DNA of 64,000 bases from Methylobacterium aquaticum (GCF_016804325.1 NZ_CP043627.1:1427501-1491500), one strand, 5' to 3'; positions 18,837 to 28,454 are shown, counted from the first letter of the stretch. The notes: generated from the sequence alone by a model not told the origin. Numbers and translations are program-made.

Positions 18837-20498
18837 ATGGACACAACCCTCACCCTGCTCGACCTGTGCGGCGCGGTCGCGCTGCTGCTCTGGGGCATCC
18901 ACATGGTGCAGACGGGGGTGCAGCGCGCCCTCGGGCCGCACCTGCGCCGCCTGCTCGGGGTGGCGCTCGGCAACAGGGTCAAGGCGCTGGCGGCGGGGCT
19001 CGGGGTCACGGCGCTGCTCCAGAGCAGCACCGCGACCGGCCTGATGATCGCCTCCTTCGCCGGCGCCGGGCTGGTGGCGGTGGTGCCGGCGCTCGCCGTG
19101 ATGCTCGGCGCCAATATCGGCACCACGCTGATCGTCCAGGTCCTGTCCTTCGACGTCGCCCGGGTGGCGCCGGTCCTGGTGCTGGTCGGCGTGATCCTGT
19201 TTCGCCGCGGGTCCGAGCCGCGCACCCGCGACCTCGGCCGGGCGGCGATCGGCCTCGGGCTGATGCTGATGGCGCTGTCGCGCCTCGTCGAGGTCATCAC
19301 CCCCTACGAGGACGTGCCGGCCCTCCGCGTGCTGCTCGGCGCCGTCGCCACCGACCGGCTGATCGCCCTGTTGCTCGGCGCGGTGCTCACCTGGGCGGCG
19401 CATTCGAGCGTGGCGATCGTGCTCCTGGTGATGTCCTTCACCCATGCCGGCGTGCTGCCCTTCGAGGCCGGGATGGCGCTGGTGCTCGGGGCCAATCTCG
19501 GCTCGGCCCTCAACCCGGTGCTGGAGGGGACCCGCGACGGCGAGGCCGCCGGGCGCCGGGTGGCGCTCGGCAACCTCCTCACCCGGGCCGTCGGCTGCGC
19601 GGTCGCCCTGCCCTGCCTCGGCCTCATCGGACCGCTCCTCGTGACCTGGCAGCCCGACCTGTCGCGGGCGGTGGCGGATTTCCACACCGCCTTCAACCTC
19701 GCCCTGGCGCTGGTCTTCCTGCCGCTCCTCGGTCCCGTCTCCGACCTGCTGCGCCGGCTGGTGCCGGAGCGGATCGACGCCCACGATCCCGGCCGGCCGC
19801 TCCATCTCGACGAGGCGGCGCTGGAGACCCCGCCGGTGGCCCTGGGCGCCGCCGGCCGCGAGGCCCTGCGGATGGCCGACGTGCTGGCCGAGATGATGAC
19901 CGGGGCCGGCGAGGCGCTGACCGGCGGCGACCGGGCCAAGGTGACCGAGATCCGCCGCATGGACGACACGCTCGACCGGCTCAACGCCGCCATCAAGGCC
20001 TATCTCGTCCGCCTCGACCCGGACGCCCTGAGCGAAGACGACGAGCGCCGGATCGCGACCCTCGTCGCCTTCACCACCAACCTGGAACATGCCGGCGACA
20101 TCCTCTCGCGCAACGTGATGACGCATGCCGCCAAGCGCCTGAAGCGGGGCCTGACCTTCTCGACGGAGGGCAAGGCGGCGGTGGGGACGCTCTTGGCCCG
20201 CCTCTCCGCGAATCTCAGCGCGGCGGGCGCCGCCTTCCTGACCGAGGATCCCCGCGCCGCCCGGCGGCTGGCCGACGAGAAGGCGGTGTTCCGCGATCTC
20301 GAGGCCCGGGCGACCGAGGCCCATTTCCGCCGCCTGCGCGAGGCCGGCCCCGGCCTGGGGCCCGCCGAGGCCACGGCGCTCTATCCCGACCTCGTGCGCG
20401 ACCTGAAGCGGGTCAACGACCATCTGGTGGCGGGGGCGGCCTATCCGATCCTGGAGAGCCGGGGGGCGTTGCGGGCGAGCCGGCTGGAGGGGCCGTGA
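18837..20498 (+). CDS. Na/Pi cotransporter family protein (NptA/PhoU-domain)
   Basis: Inner-membrane sodium:phosphate symporter-like protein of 553 residues. The two inverted transport repeats carry the hallmark QSSTATGLMI (about residue 62) and AHSSVAIVLLVMS, each followed by a GANIGTT/GANLGSA motif. After eight or so helices, the C-terminal part (from about residue 330) is a PhoU-like helical bundle (REALRMADVLAEMM, IRRMDDTLDRLNAAIKAYL). The ATG at 18837 is chosen because the transport domain starts at once; in-frame codons upstream to 18783 are not conserved in type. It is monocistronic as far as can be seen. Confidence 0.9.
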   Translation: MDTTLTLLDLCGAVALLLWGIHMVQTGVQRALGPHLRRLLGVALGNRVKALAAGLGVTALLQSSTATGLMIASFAGAGLVAVVPALAVMLGANIGTTLIVQVLSFDVARVAPVLVLVGVILFRRGSEPRTRDLGRAAIGLGLMLMALSRLVEVITPYEDVPALRVLLGAVATDRLIALLLGAVLTWAAHSSVAIVLLVMSFTHAGVLPFEAGMALVLGANLGSALNPVLEGTRDGEAAGRRVALGNLLTRAVGCAVALPCLGLIGPLLVTWQPDLSRAVADFHTAFNLALALVFLPLLGPVSDLLRRLVPERIDAHDPGRPLHLDEAALETPPVALGAAGREALRMADVLAEMMTGAGEALTGGDRAKVTEIRRMDDTLDRLNAAIKAYLVRLDPDALSEDDERRIATLVAFTTNLEHAGDILSRNVMTHAAKRLKRGLTFSTEGKAAVGTLLARLSANLSAAGAAFLTEDPRAARRLADEKAVFRDLEARATEAHFRRLREAGPGLGPAEATALYPDLVRDLKRVNDHLVAGAAYPILESRGALRASRLEGP

Positions 20499-20634
20499 TG
20501 GATCGGCGCGCCGACCCGGCCGGGGCTGCGGATCGCCGATGCGGCCGGTGCGAGACGCATAGACGCACGAAATCGGTGAGGGGGCCCGGCCGACCGGCTT
20601 GACCCGCGCGCAAGCGTGGCCCTACGCCGATGAC

Positions 20635-21009
20635 ATGCCGGGGGAGAGGACGAGACGGACTGCCTGCCGCGCGGTGATCGCCATCGCCGCGCTGTACGCG
20701 TTCGCGCTGCAAGTCCTCCTCGCGAACGCGCTGGTCACGGTCCAGCCGGGCCTGCCTCACATCCTGTGCGCGCCGGACATCACCGCCTCGCCCGACGGTC
20801 CGGCCAAGGCGCCTCCCGGTCACAGCCATCCGGATTGCTGCACGGCGGCCCATTGCTCGGGCGTCTCGACCGTCCACGCCCCGGATTCGACGGTCGTCAT
20901 CTGGCCCGCCCGTGCGACCGTCGGTGTCCGCTGGCGCCCGGAGATCACGGCTCGTCCGCGCGCCCCGCCCGGGGTCAGCGCCAGCGCAAGAGCCCCTCCC
21001 GTCCTCTGA
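20635..21009 (+). CDS. DUF2946-type protein with a His/Cys-rich motif
   Basis: Small protein of 124 residues with an N-terminal membrane or signal segment (AVIAIAALYAFALQVLLANA, about 14-33). Its central cluster of His and Cys (HSHPDCCTAAHC) is likely to bind metal. The C-terminal region keeps the Trp-Pro-Ala-Arg and RAPP patterns of DUF2946 proteins in Methylobacterium. It lies 31 bases upstream of a TonB-dependent receptor gene, the usual place for this family, which suggests a role in metal or metal-chelate uptake. The start could be the ATG at 20635 or an upstream TTG at 20599; neither has a strong ribosome-binding site. Confidence 0.7.
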   Translation: MPGERTRRTACRAVIAIAALYAFALQVLLANALVTVQPGLPHILCAPDITASPDGPAKAPPGHSHPDCCTAAHCSGVSTVHAPDSTVVIWPARATVGVRWRPEITARPRAPPGVSASARAPPVL

Positions 21010-21040
21010 CTCGCCGCCTTTCGGACCAGTCAGATGATGG

Positions 21041-23200
21041 ATGACAGCCATGCTTTGCCTTCCGCGGGTCGCGCCAAGCGCCGCCTCGCTTCATTGTGCC
21101 GCCCTGCTTTCGATGCTGCTCGCGACGACCTCCGTCCTCGCGCAGACCGTCGCCTCGACCCCGATTCCGCTCGCCGAGATCACGGTTGCGGGCGCCGCTC
21201 CCCCGGTCTCCGGCCCGCCGGCCGGTTCCGTCACGGTGCCGAGCGTCGCCCAGCAGCGCGCCGTCGTGACCGCGACGATCGGCTCCGTCGCCTTCGTCGA
21301 TGCCGCCGGCTTCCAGAACCGCTACGCCAACACCCTGCGCGACGTCCTCAGGGATACGCCCGGCGTCTTCGTGCAGGAGCGGTACGGCCAGGAATTGCGG
21401 CTGTCGGTGCGCGGATCCGGCATCGCCCGCGGCTTCCACCTGCGCGGCATCGAGCTGCTCCAGGACGGGATTCCCCTGAACCTCGCCGACGGTAGCGGCG
21501 ACTTCTACCAGATCGATCCGCTCGCGCTCCGATCGATCGAGGTCTACAAGGGCGGCAATGCCCTCACCTTCGGCGCCACGACGCTCGGCGGTGCGATCAA
21601 CTTCGTCACGCCGACGGCCCATACCACCTTCGCCCCCAACATCCTGCGCATCGACGGCGGGAGCTTCAACACGATCCGCGAGAGCTTCCAGTTCTCCCGC
21701 ATCTCGGGCCCGGCCGACGTCCTGATCAGCGGGACCCTGACGAACTCGGACGGCTACCGCACGCACGAGACCCAGCGCACGCAGAATTTCAATGCCAATC
21801 TCGGCTACCGGCTGGCACCGGGGGTCGAGACGCGGTTCTACCTCGGCGCCTACGACACCGACCAGAAGCTGCCCGGCACGCTAACGCTGCTCGATGCGCT
21901 CAACACCCCGCAGCGGGCGAACCCGACCGCGATCGGCGGCAACCAGTCCCGGCAGGTCGAGACCCAGCGCATCGCCAACCGGACGTCGTTCCTGCTCGAC
22001 GTCGGCAAGCTCGACATCGATACCTGGGCGATCCACAAGTCCCTCTACCATCCGATCTTCCAGGTCATCGACCAGGACGGCTGGACCTACGGGATCGCCC
22101 CCCGCTGGGCCGGCACCGTCGATCTCGGCGGCTACCGCAACGACATGATCCTCGGGCTGCGCGCCTTCGCCGGGCAGAATGCGGCGCGGCAATTCGTCAA
22201 CGTCGCCGGCCAGCGCGGCAGCCAGACCCTCGAGGCGCTCCAGAGCGCCTCGAACTACGAGGCCTATGGCGAGAACCGGTTCTGGTTCCTGCCCGACATG
22301 GCCCTGATGACCGGCGCCAAGCTGTTCTCCTCGAACCGGACCTACAGCAACAAGGGCGGCTTTGCCGCCAACCCGACCGTCCAGTTCGGCACCGTCACCT
22401 ACGAGGGCATCAGCCCGAAGCTCGGGCTGCTGTGGCAGCCGCTGCCGGATATCCAGGTCTTCGGCGACATCACCCGCTCGCGCGACGTACCGGATTTCAG
22501 CGACCTCGCGCAGACGAACCTGTTGCGGACCACCTTCGTGCCCCTGGAGGCCCAGCGCGCCTGGACCTACGAGGCCGGCACGCGCGGCCGGATCGACCGC
22601 TTGGCCTGGGACGTCACCGCCTATCGCTCGGAATTGCGCGAAGAATTGATCAACTTCTCGATCAATCCCGGCCTCAACATCCCGGCTGCGACCTTCAACG
22701 CGCCCCGCACCCTCCATCAGGGCATCGAGGCCGCCGTCTCGCTGGAGGTCGTGCGCGACCTGACCGGGATCGGCGACACCGTGAGCCTGACCCAGATCTG
22801 GACCCACAACGACTTCCGCTTCGTGCGCGATCCGGTCTTCGGCAACAACCGGATCGCCGGCATTCCGGACGACGTGCTGCGCACGGTGCTCGGCTACGTC
22901 CATCCGAGCGGCTTCTACCTCTCGCCCTCGGTGGACTGGGTGCCGCGGGGCGCCTTCGCCGACCATGCCAACACCCTGCGGGTGCCCGGCTACGCGCTGG
23001 TCAACGTCCAGACCGGCATCGACTTCAAGAACGGCGTCTCGCTCTTCGTCGATGCCCGCAACCTCACCGATGCGCGCTACGTCTCGGACATCTCGGTCGT
23101 GACCAACGCGGCGAGGGTTGCGGGTGGCCCCGCGGCCCTCACGGCCTTCTATCCCGGCAACGGTCGAAGCGTGTTTGCCGGGGTGCGGGCAGCCTTCTGA
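21041..23200 (+). CDS. TonB-dependent outer-membrane receptor
   Basis: Outer-membrane receptor of 719 residues for an iron chelate or other metal complex. A signal peptide (ASLHCAALLSMLLATTSVLA, cleaved after LAQ) is followed by a plug domain with DVLRDTPGVFVQERYGQELR, LSVRGSGIARGFHLRGIEL, DGIPLNLADGSGDFYQIDP and KGGNALTFGATTLGGAINFV. It then has a 22-strand type barrel ending in the Phe of RAAF. There is no N-terminal signalling extension, so it is probably not part of a FecIR system. It pairs with the upstream DUF2946 gene. No ABC importer for the ligand is adjacent. The start may be the ATG at 21041 or 21050. Confidence 0.9.
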   Translation: MTAMLCLPRVAPSAASLHCAALLSMLLATTSVLAQTVASTPIPLAEITVAGAAPPVSGPPAGSVTVPSVAQQRAVVTATIGSVAFVDAAGFQNRYANTLRDVLRDTPGVFVQERYGQELRLSVRGSGIARGFHLRGIELLQDGIPLNLADGSGDFYQIDPLALRSIEVYKGGNALTFGATTLGGAINFVTPTAHTTFAPNILRIDGGSFNTIRESFQFSRISGPADVLISGTLTNSDGYRTHETQRTQNFNANLGYRLAPGVETRFYLGAYDTDQKLPGTLTLLDALNTPQRANPTAIGGNQSRQVETQRIANRTSFLLDVGKLDIDTWAIHKSLYHPIFQVIDQDGWTYGIAPRWAGTVDLGGYRNDMILGLRAFAGQNAARQFVNVAGQRGSQTLEALQSASNYEAYGENRFWFLPDMALMTGAKLFSSNRTYSNKGGFAANPTVQFGTVTYEGISPKLGLLWQPLPDIQVFGDITRSRDVPDFSDLAQTNLLRTTFVPLEAQRAWTYEAGTRGRIDRLAWDVTAYRSELREELINFSINPGLNIPAATFNAPRTLHQGIEAAVSLEVVRDLTGIGDTVSLTQIWTHNDFRFVRDPVFGNNRIAGIPDDVLRTVLGYVHPSGFYLSPSVDWVPRGAFADHANTLRVPGYALVNVQTGIDFKNGVSLFVDARNLTDARYVSDISVVTNAARVAGGPAALTAFYPGNGRSVFAGVRAAF

Positions 23201-23300
23201 GCCTGCACTTCGCTCCGTCGCGACAGCCGGCAGGGTAAGCCGCCGGCCGGCGCGACGAGCCGTCAGGGGAGGCCGGCGCGACCCTCGCGCCAGCCCCCGT

Positions 23301-24343
23301 TCATACCCGCCGCCCCTCCACCGAGAACAACGCCCCCCGCCCCGGATCGAAGGTCAGGGCGATCGTCTCCCCAGCACCGGCACCGCATCCCCCGGCAGCC
23401 GCGCCAGCACCCGCTCGTCGCCGGCCACCACCGTCACCAGGGTATCCGCGCCGAGGGGCTCGACGAGCGAAATCGTGCCGCGGATCGCCGGCCCCTCCCC
23501 GCCGAGGCTCAGGTGTTCCGGCCGGATGCCGAAGGCGGCCCGGCCCGCATGGGCGCTGCGGATCGGGACGCGCTCGCCGCCCGGCAGGGTGACGGCGCCG
23601 TCGGCGACATCGACCGACACGAAGTTCATCGCCGGCGAGCCGATGAAGCTCGCGACGAAGCGCGAGGCGGGCGCCCGGTAGAGCTCGGTCGGGGTGCCGA
23701 TCTGCTCGATGCGGCCCTCCTTCAGCACCACGATGCGGTCGGCGAGCGTCATCGCCTCGACCTGGTCGTGGGTGACGTAGATCATTGTCGCGCCGAGGCG
23801 CTGGTGGAGCTGCTTGATCTCGGCCCGCATGTCGACGCGGAGCTTGGCGTCGAGGTTGGAGAGCGGCTCGTCGAACAGGAAGATCTTGGGATCGCGGACC
23901 ATCGCCCGGCCCATGGCGACGCGCTGGCGCTGGCCGCCGGACAACGCCTTCGGCTTGCGGTCGAGGAGGTGGCCGATCTGGAGCACCTCGGCGACGCGGT
24001 CGACCTTGGCGGCGACGGTCGTCTTGTCGACCCCCGCCATCTTTAGGCTGAAGCCGATATTGGCCGCCACGCTCATGTGGGGATAGAGCGCGTAATCCTG
24101 GAACACCATGGCGATGTCGCGCTGCCAGGGGGCGAGCCCGTTCACCACGCGCCCGTCGATGGCGATCTCGCCCTCCTGGAAGTCCTCCAGCCCGGCGATC
24201 ATGCGCAGCAGGGTGGACTTGCCGCAGCCGGACGGGCCGACAAAGACCACGAACTCGCCGGGCGAAACGTCGAAGCTCAAGCCGCGGATGACCTCGGCGG
24301 CCCCGTAGCGCTTGACGACGTTGCGGATCGAGAGAGCCGACAT
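23301..24343 (-). CDS. CUT1 sugar-type ABC ATPase (MalK/UgpC-like), one frameshift
   Basis: ATPase of a carbohydrate-type importer. The motifs are Walker [10 protein letters not shown], signature LSGGQRQR, Walker [12 protein letters not shown] and the switch region [10 protein letters not shown], followed by a regulatory TOBE domain. The frame breaks near 23369 (four G on the coding strand in GTGCTGGGGAGACG). One added G restores a normal C-terminus of [11 protein letters not shown] followed by a stop at 23301-23303, giving 347 residues. Without it the gene would run on in another frame. It is the last gene of a four-gene operon after a binding protein and two permeases. Confidence 0.87.
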
Positions 24344-24348
24344 CGGGT

Positions 24349-25164
24349 CTATCCCTTCACCGCCCCGGACGACAGGCCCGAGACGAGTTGGCGTTGGACG
24401 AGGAGGGCGAGGACGAGGGGCGGCAGCGCGATCATGGTGGCCGCCGCCATCAGGGCGCCCCAGTTGGTCACGCCCTCGCCGATGAAGTTGAACGAGGCGA
24501 CGATCGCCGTCTTGGTGTCGAAGCCCGACAAGGCGAGCGCAAACAGGAAGTAGTTCCAGGTGAAGACGAAGCAGAGGATCGCCGCCACCACCAGCCCCGG
24601 CGCGACGAGCGGCAGCGCGATGCGGATCAGGATCGCATGCGGCCGGCAGCCGTCCATCTGGGCCGACTCGATCAGGGCCCGCGGCAGGGCGTCGAAATAG
24701 GGCAGCAGCGTCCAGAGCGCGACCGGCACGGTGATCGCCCCGTGGGTGAGGATCAGCACCGTGTAGGTGCCGATGAGATCGACCTGCGAGAACAGGATGA
24801 ACCAGGGCAGCAGGAACAGCGTGCCCGGCGCCATGCGGGCGAACAGGGTGAGCGTCGCCGGCCAGGTGGTGCGGTGCCAGGAGATCGCGAAGGCGGCCGG
24901 CGCTCCGAGCAGCAATCCGAGCAGGGTGGCGCCGGACGCCACCACCACGCTGTTCCAGGTGTTGTGCAGGAAGTCGGTGCGCAGGAACAGCTCGCGGTAA
25001 TTGTCGAGCGTCGGCGTGAAGACCAGCTGCGGCGGCAGCGCCATCACGTCCCGGCTGACCTTGAACGAGGACAGGACCATCCAGGCGAGCGGCGCCAGGA
25101 CCGCGACCAGCATCGCGGCGACCTGGACGCGGCCGAGAATCCGGCGGGAGACGGGCGGGGTCAT
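24349..25164 (-). CDS. ABC transporter permease, CUT1 family (MalG-like)
   Basis: Inner-membrane permease of 271 residues with about six helices, starting with [20 protein letters not shown] (about 12-31). The EAA-type loop for ATPase contact reads [20 protein letters not shown]. The ATG at 25162-25164 follows GAGGAT. It lies between the other permease and the ATPase gene, six bases from the latter. Confidence 0.9.
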   Translation of the reverse strand: MTPPVSRRILGRVQVAAMLVAVLAPLAWMVLSSFKVSRDVMALPPQLVFTPTLDNYRELFLRTDFLHNTWNSVVVASGATLLGLLLGAPAAFAISWHRTTWPATLTLFARMAPGTLFLLPWFILFSQVDLIGTYTVLILTHGAITVPVALWTLLPYFDALPRALIESAQMDGCRPHAILIRIALPLVAPGLVVAAILCFVFTWNYFLFALALSGFDTKTAIVASFNFIGEGVTNWGALMAAATMIALPPLVLALLVQRQLVSGLSSGAVKG

Positions 25165-25174
25165 CGGCCAATCC

Positions 25175-26086
25175 TCAGTAGCTCAGGGCGCGCCGCAGGC
25201 GGGCGAAGACCATGACGGTGCAGAGCACGACGATCGAGAGCGTCAGCATCGCCGCCGAGGCATGGCCGAAGCGCGAGAACTCGAAGCCCTGCTGGTAGGC
25301 GTACATGTTCATGGTGGTCGAGGCGTTGCCCGGCCCGCCGCGTGTGGCGATGAAGACGAGGTCGAAGAAGCGCAGGAGATCGACCGAGCGCAGGACCGCC
25401 GCGGTGAGCAAGGTCGGCCCGAGGAGCGGCAGGGTGACGTAGACGAAGCGGCGCCAGCCGATGACGCCGTCGACCTCCGCCGCCTCGAACACGCTCGCCG
25501 GCAGCGATTGCAGGCCGCCGAGCACGATCAGCCCGACGAAGGGCGCCCATTGCCAGGTATCGATCAGCGCTACGCTGAGCAGCACCCACCGGGGGCTCGC
25601 CAGCCACAGGAGCGGCGGCACGCCGACCGTGCCGAGCAGCCAGTTGACGATGCCGACGGAGGGATCGAGCAGCACGATCGCCATCATGCCGACCACCACC
25701 GGCGGCATCATGAACGGCGTGATGGCGATGGTGCGCACGAGGTGGCGCGCGACCTTGACGCCGTTGAGCACGATGCCGAGCCAGGTGCCCAGCACGAGCT
25801 GCATCGCCAGCGCCACCCCGTAGAGCACCCAGGTGACCCGGAAGGCGTTGAGGAATTCCGGGTCGCTCGCCAGGTTCAGGTAGTTGTCGAGGCCGACGAA
25901 GCGCGGCTCGGTCCCGAGCGAGGCGTCCTGGAGCGAGATCCAGGCCGCGTAGACGAGCGGGAAGACCATCATCAGGACGACGAAGGCCACCGCCGGCCAG
26001 ACCATCCAGGTCAACGAGATCTTGTGCTGGCCGGCTCGCACCCGGTCGGGGGCAACGGCCAGGGCGGGGCTGGCGATGGTGGTCAC
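25175..26086 (-). CDS. ABC transporter permease, CUT1 family (MalF/UgpA-like)
   Basis: Inner-membrane permease of 303 residues; the first helix is MVWPAVAFVVLMMVFPLVYA. The EAA loop reads EAAEVDGVIGWRRFVYVTLP. Two GTG starts are possible: the first (26092) overlaps the AGGAG motif, so the second, at 26084-26086, five bases after AGGAG, is preferred. It follows the binding-protein gene by about 40 bases on the same strand, in the usual SBP-permease-permease-ATPase order. Confidence 0.88.
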   Translation of the reverse strand: MTTIASPALAVAPDRVRAGQHKISLTWMVWPAVAFVVLMMVFPLVYAAWISLQDASLGTEPRFVGLDNYLNLASDPEFLNAFRVTWVLYGVALAMQLVLGTWLGIVLNGVKVARHLVRTIAITPFMMPPVVVGMMAIVLLDPSVGIVNWLLGTVGVPPLLWLASPRWVLLSVALIDTWQWAPFVGLIVLGGLQSLPASVFEAAEVDGVIGWRRFVYVTLPLLGPTLLTAAVLRSVDLLRFFDLVFIATRGGPGNASTTMNMYAYQQGFEFSRFGHASAAMLTLSIVVLCTVMVFARLRRALSY

Positions 26087-26126
26087 GCGCACTCCTCCGT
26101 GACGGGATGGTCGGCCGGTGTCCCGG

Positions 26127-27494
26127 CTATTGCAGCTTGAGCAGCGCGGCGTCGGCGTCGCAGGCGGCCTGCTGCGGCGTCTTCTGGCCCAGCACCACTT
26201 CCTGGGCCGCCCGGCCGATGATCTCGCGGGTCTCCGGCACCCGGTCGGTCGGCGAGGCGTAGTCGCCGGTGCCGCGGCGGCTGATCTCGCTCAAGGCCGC
26301 GACCCATTGCTGGCGCACCGGCTTCTGGCTCGCCCAGGCCTGCATCCCCTCGCCCTCGAAGACCGAGCTGCGCGAGGGCGCGACCCCGCGATCGACCAGG
26401 GTCGCCTGCATCGCCGGCGAGGTCGCCCATTGCAGGAAGTACCAGGACGGCCCCTTGCGGCGGGAATATTCGGAGATCGACAAGCCCCAGCCGAAGCCGA
26501 TCGGCTGCGACACGCCGCTCGCCCGCCCCTTCGGCAGCACCTTGAGGCCGAGGTCGTCCTCGCGACCGGGATACTTCATGATGTTGGAGAACTCGTTCGA
26601 GGATTCATGGGTCATGGCGACCTTGCCCTGGCCCAGAAGCTCGACGACCTGCGGGAAGCTGTGGTTGGTGGCGCCGACCGGGCCGAAATCCTTGAGGAGG
26701 TCGGTATAGAGCGTCAGCCCCGCGACCGATTCCGGCCGGCACAGGCCGGGCTTCGTCCCGTCCACCGACTTGAAGCCGCCGCCCATGTTGAACACGAAGG
26801 CGGCCATCGGGTACGGCACGGCGTTGCGCACGCCGCGGGCAGCCCAGGCATGGATCGCGGGATCGCAGGCCTTGATCTTGCGCGCCGCGTCGAGAATATC
26901 CTCAAGGTATTCCGGCACCGTGACGTTGCACTTGGCGAAGATGTCCTTGCGCCAGTAGAACAGCGGCCCCTCGACGTTGATCGGCAGGCCGGTGAGCTTG
27001 CCCCCGAACGTCTCGTTGCGGATCAGGCCGGCACCGAAATCGTCGATCTTGAAATCCGGCGCGGTCTGGCTCGGATCCTTCAGCATCGGGGTGACGTCGG
27101 CGTACCAGCCGGCCTTGTTGTAGACCGCGCCCTCGCGGATCTTGAGCGAGATGTAGACGTCGACGTCGGAGGATTTCGCCTGGAGCAGCGTGTTGAGCCG
27201 CGCCCGCTGCGGGTCCTCGTTGAGGATCTCGATGCGCAGCTTGATCCCGGTCTTGTCGGTGAATTGCTGCGCCATCTCCCGGATGGCGTTGCCCCACGGG
27301 TGGTTGGTGAGGACGAGATTGATGGTCTGGCCGTCGTACCGCTTCCAGTCGAAGCCCTCGGCGCGGGCGGCGCCCGGGGCCGCGCCGGCGAGAAACGCCG
27401 CGAGCAGGCCGGCGAGCGCGACCGTCGGCCGGCGCCCCCTACCCACAGGCAAGCGGGAACGGCGTGAGGCTGCCCTGCGCGGCATCGTCGTCAT
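26127..27494 (-). CDS. ABC transporter solute-binding protein, family 1 (sugar type)
   Basis: Periplasmic binding protein of 455 residues. An arginine-rich n-region and a hydrophobic stretch (VALAGLLAAFLAGAAPGAARA) form a signal peptide cleaved before EGFDW. The mature protein has family-1 binding protein features (LVLTNHPWGNAIREMAQQF, DVYISLKIREGAVYN, MTHESSNEFSN). The ATG at 27492-27494 has a strong AGGAGGAAAC before it; an in-frame extension to 27572 lacks one. It leads the sugar-type importer operon and is divergent from gntR, with an inverted repeat in the shared promoter region. Confidence 0.9.
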   Translation of the reverse strand: MTTMPRRAASRRSRLPVGRGRRPTVALAGLLAAFLAGAAPGAARAEGFDWKRYDGQTINLVLTNHPWGNAIREMAQQFTDKTGIKLRIEILNEDPQRARLNTLLQAKSSDVDVYISLKIREGAVYNKAGWYADVTPMLKDPSQTAPDFKIDDFGAGLIRNETFGGKLTGLPINVEGPLFYWRKDIFAKCNVTVPEYLEDILDAARKIKACDPAIHAWAARGVRNAVPYPMAAFVFNMGGGFKSVDGTKPGLCRPESVAGLTLYTDLLKDFGPVGATNHSFPQVVELLGQGKVAMTHESSNEFSNIMKYPGREDDLGLKVLPKGRASGVSQPIGFGWGLSISEYSRRKGPSWYFLQWATSPAMQATLVDRGVAPSRSSVFEGEGMQAWASQKPVRQQWVAALSEISRRGTGDYASPTDRVPETREIIGRAAQEVVLGQKTPQQAACDADAALLKLQ

Positions 27495-27596
27495 GTTTCC
27501 TCCTCGGGCCGGAGCCCGGCTCCCATTCACGTCTCTGGCCGCCCGGCGCCTCCCGGCACCCTGCACGGTCACTGCGTGTTGGACGAACCTTTAGCG

Positions 27597-27618
27597 ATTG
27601 ACAGACTGACATGTCAAT
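27597..27618. promoter_or_regulatory. Operator-like inverted repeat between the ABC operon and gntR
   Basis: ATTGACA at 27597-27603 and TGTCAAT at 27612-27618 form a perfect 7-bp inverted repeat with an 8-bp spacer. A second, tighter palindrome, TGACATGTCA, lies at 27607-27616. The site is just upstream of the gntR start at 27624 and in the region that must also hold the promoter of the divergent importer operon. It is the best candidate for GntR binding, controlling both directions. Confidence 0.72.
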
Positions 27619-27623
27619 GAGAG

Positions 27624-28454
27624 ATGAGTGACATGAAACAGCGTGACCAAGCCTACGACGCCTTCGTCCAGCAGTTGCTGGACGGGCGCCTGGCGCCGGG
27701 CTCCTTCGTGACGCAGCGCGAGTTGGTGGCGCTCACCGGCCTGCCGCTCGGCGCCGTGCGCGAGATGATCCCGCGGCTCGAGGCCGACGGGCTGATCTCG
27801 ACCCTGCCGCAGCGCGGGCTCCAGGTCGCGGCGGTCGACCTGCGGCTGGTCCACGAGGCGTTCCAGCTCCGGGAGATCATCGAGGCCGCGGCGGTGGCGC
27901 ATTTCGCCCGCACCGCGCCGGCCGGCCTGGTGGCCTCGTTGCGGGCGGCGCATGCGCGGATCAGCGCGGCGGCGGAAGCCGGCGTCACCGAGGCACTGAT
28001 CGCCGAGGCGCAGGCCACGGATTGGGGGTTTCACGATGCGGTGGTCGCCCATCTGGGCAACGGCCTCGTCTCGGAGATCCACCGGGTGAACCTCATCCGC
28101 ATCCGGGTCATCATGCAGAGCCGCGTCGCGCTCTCGCCCGAGGTGCTGCCGCCGGCCTTCGCCGAGCATGCCGCGATCCTCTCGGCGGTCGAGGACCGCG
28201 ATGCCGAGGCGGCGGCGGCGGCCCTGCGCCGGCACCTCGAAACCTCACGCCGCCGGGCGCTCGGCCTCGATACCGGCCGGGAGGCCGACCGGCGCGAGGT
28301 GCCCGCTTCCCCTGACGTCGATGGGCGCGAAGCGCCCTCTTCCCTTGATTCAAACGGGCGCGAAGCGCCCGCTTCCCGCGATTCAAACGGGCGCGAAGCG
28401 CCCGCTTCTCTCGATTCAAACGGGCGCGAAGCGCCCTCTCGGAGGACCGCATGA
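27624..28454 (+). CDS. GntR family regulator, FCD subfamily, with a repetitive C-terminus
   Basis: Regulator of 276 residues. A winged helix-turn-helix (about 10-70; SFVTQRELVALTGLPLGAVR, then DGLISTLPQRGLQVA) is followed by a helical FCD ligand domain (about 80-215) that contains LREIIEAAAVAHFA, the WGFHDAVVAH metal-site His and the final FAEHAAIL helix. The last 55 or so residues are not part of the family: they are an 11-residue repeat (NGREAPASLDS type) coded by 33-bp tandem repeats. The stop overlaps the ATG of the DapA-family gene (ATGA at 28451-28454), so the enzyme is coupled to its regulator. It probably controls the divergent importer and the downstream enzymes. Confidence 0.88.
   Translation: MSDMKQRDQAYDAFVQQLLDGRLAPGSFVTQRELVALTGLPLGAVREMIPRLEADGLISTLPQRGLQVAAVDLRLVHEAFQLREIIEAAAVAHFARTAPAGLVASLRAAHARISAAAEAGVTEALIAEAQATDWGFHDAVVAHLGNGLVSEIHRVNLIRIRVIMQSRVALSPEVLPPAFAEHAAILSAVEDRDAEAAAAALRRHLETSRRRALGLDTGREADRREVPASPDVDGREAPSSLDSNGREAPASRDSNGREAPASLDSNGREAPSRRTA
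28290..28437 (+). repeat. 33-bp tandem repeat with hairpin units inside gntR
   Basis: The perfect palindrome GGGCGCGAAGCGCCC occurs at 28323, 28356, 28389 and 28422, exactly 33 bases apart, joined by TCAAAC-containing spacers. A degenerate unit precedes them at about 28290. Each period is 11 codons, so the gntR frame stays open. The units could form a row of mRNA hairpins just before the DapA-family start codon. Confidence 0.9.

Noticed and set aside
18801..20423. Long minus-strand open frame opposite the Na/Pi transporter
   Set aside because: Shadow frame with no domain; the plus strand holds a complete, motif-rich symporter.
28323..28437. Regular 33-bp repeats that could be taken for a CRISPR array
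   Set aside because: The whole 33-bp unit repeats with no unique spacers, it stays in the gntR frame, and there are no cas genes nearby.
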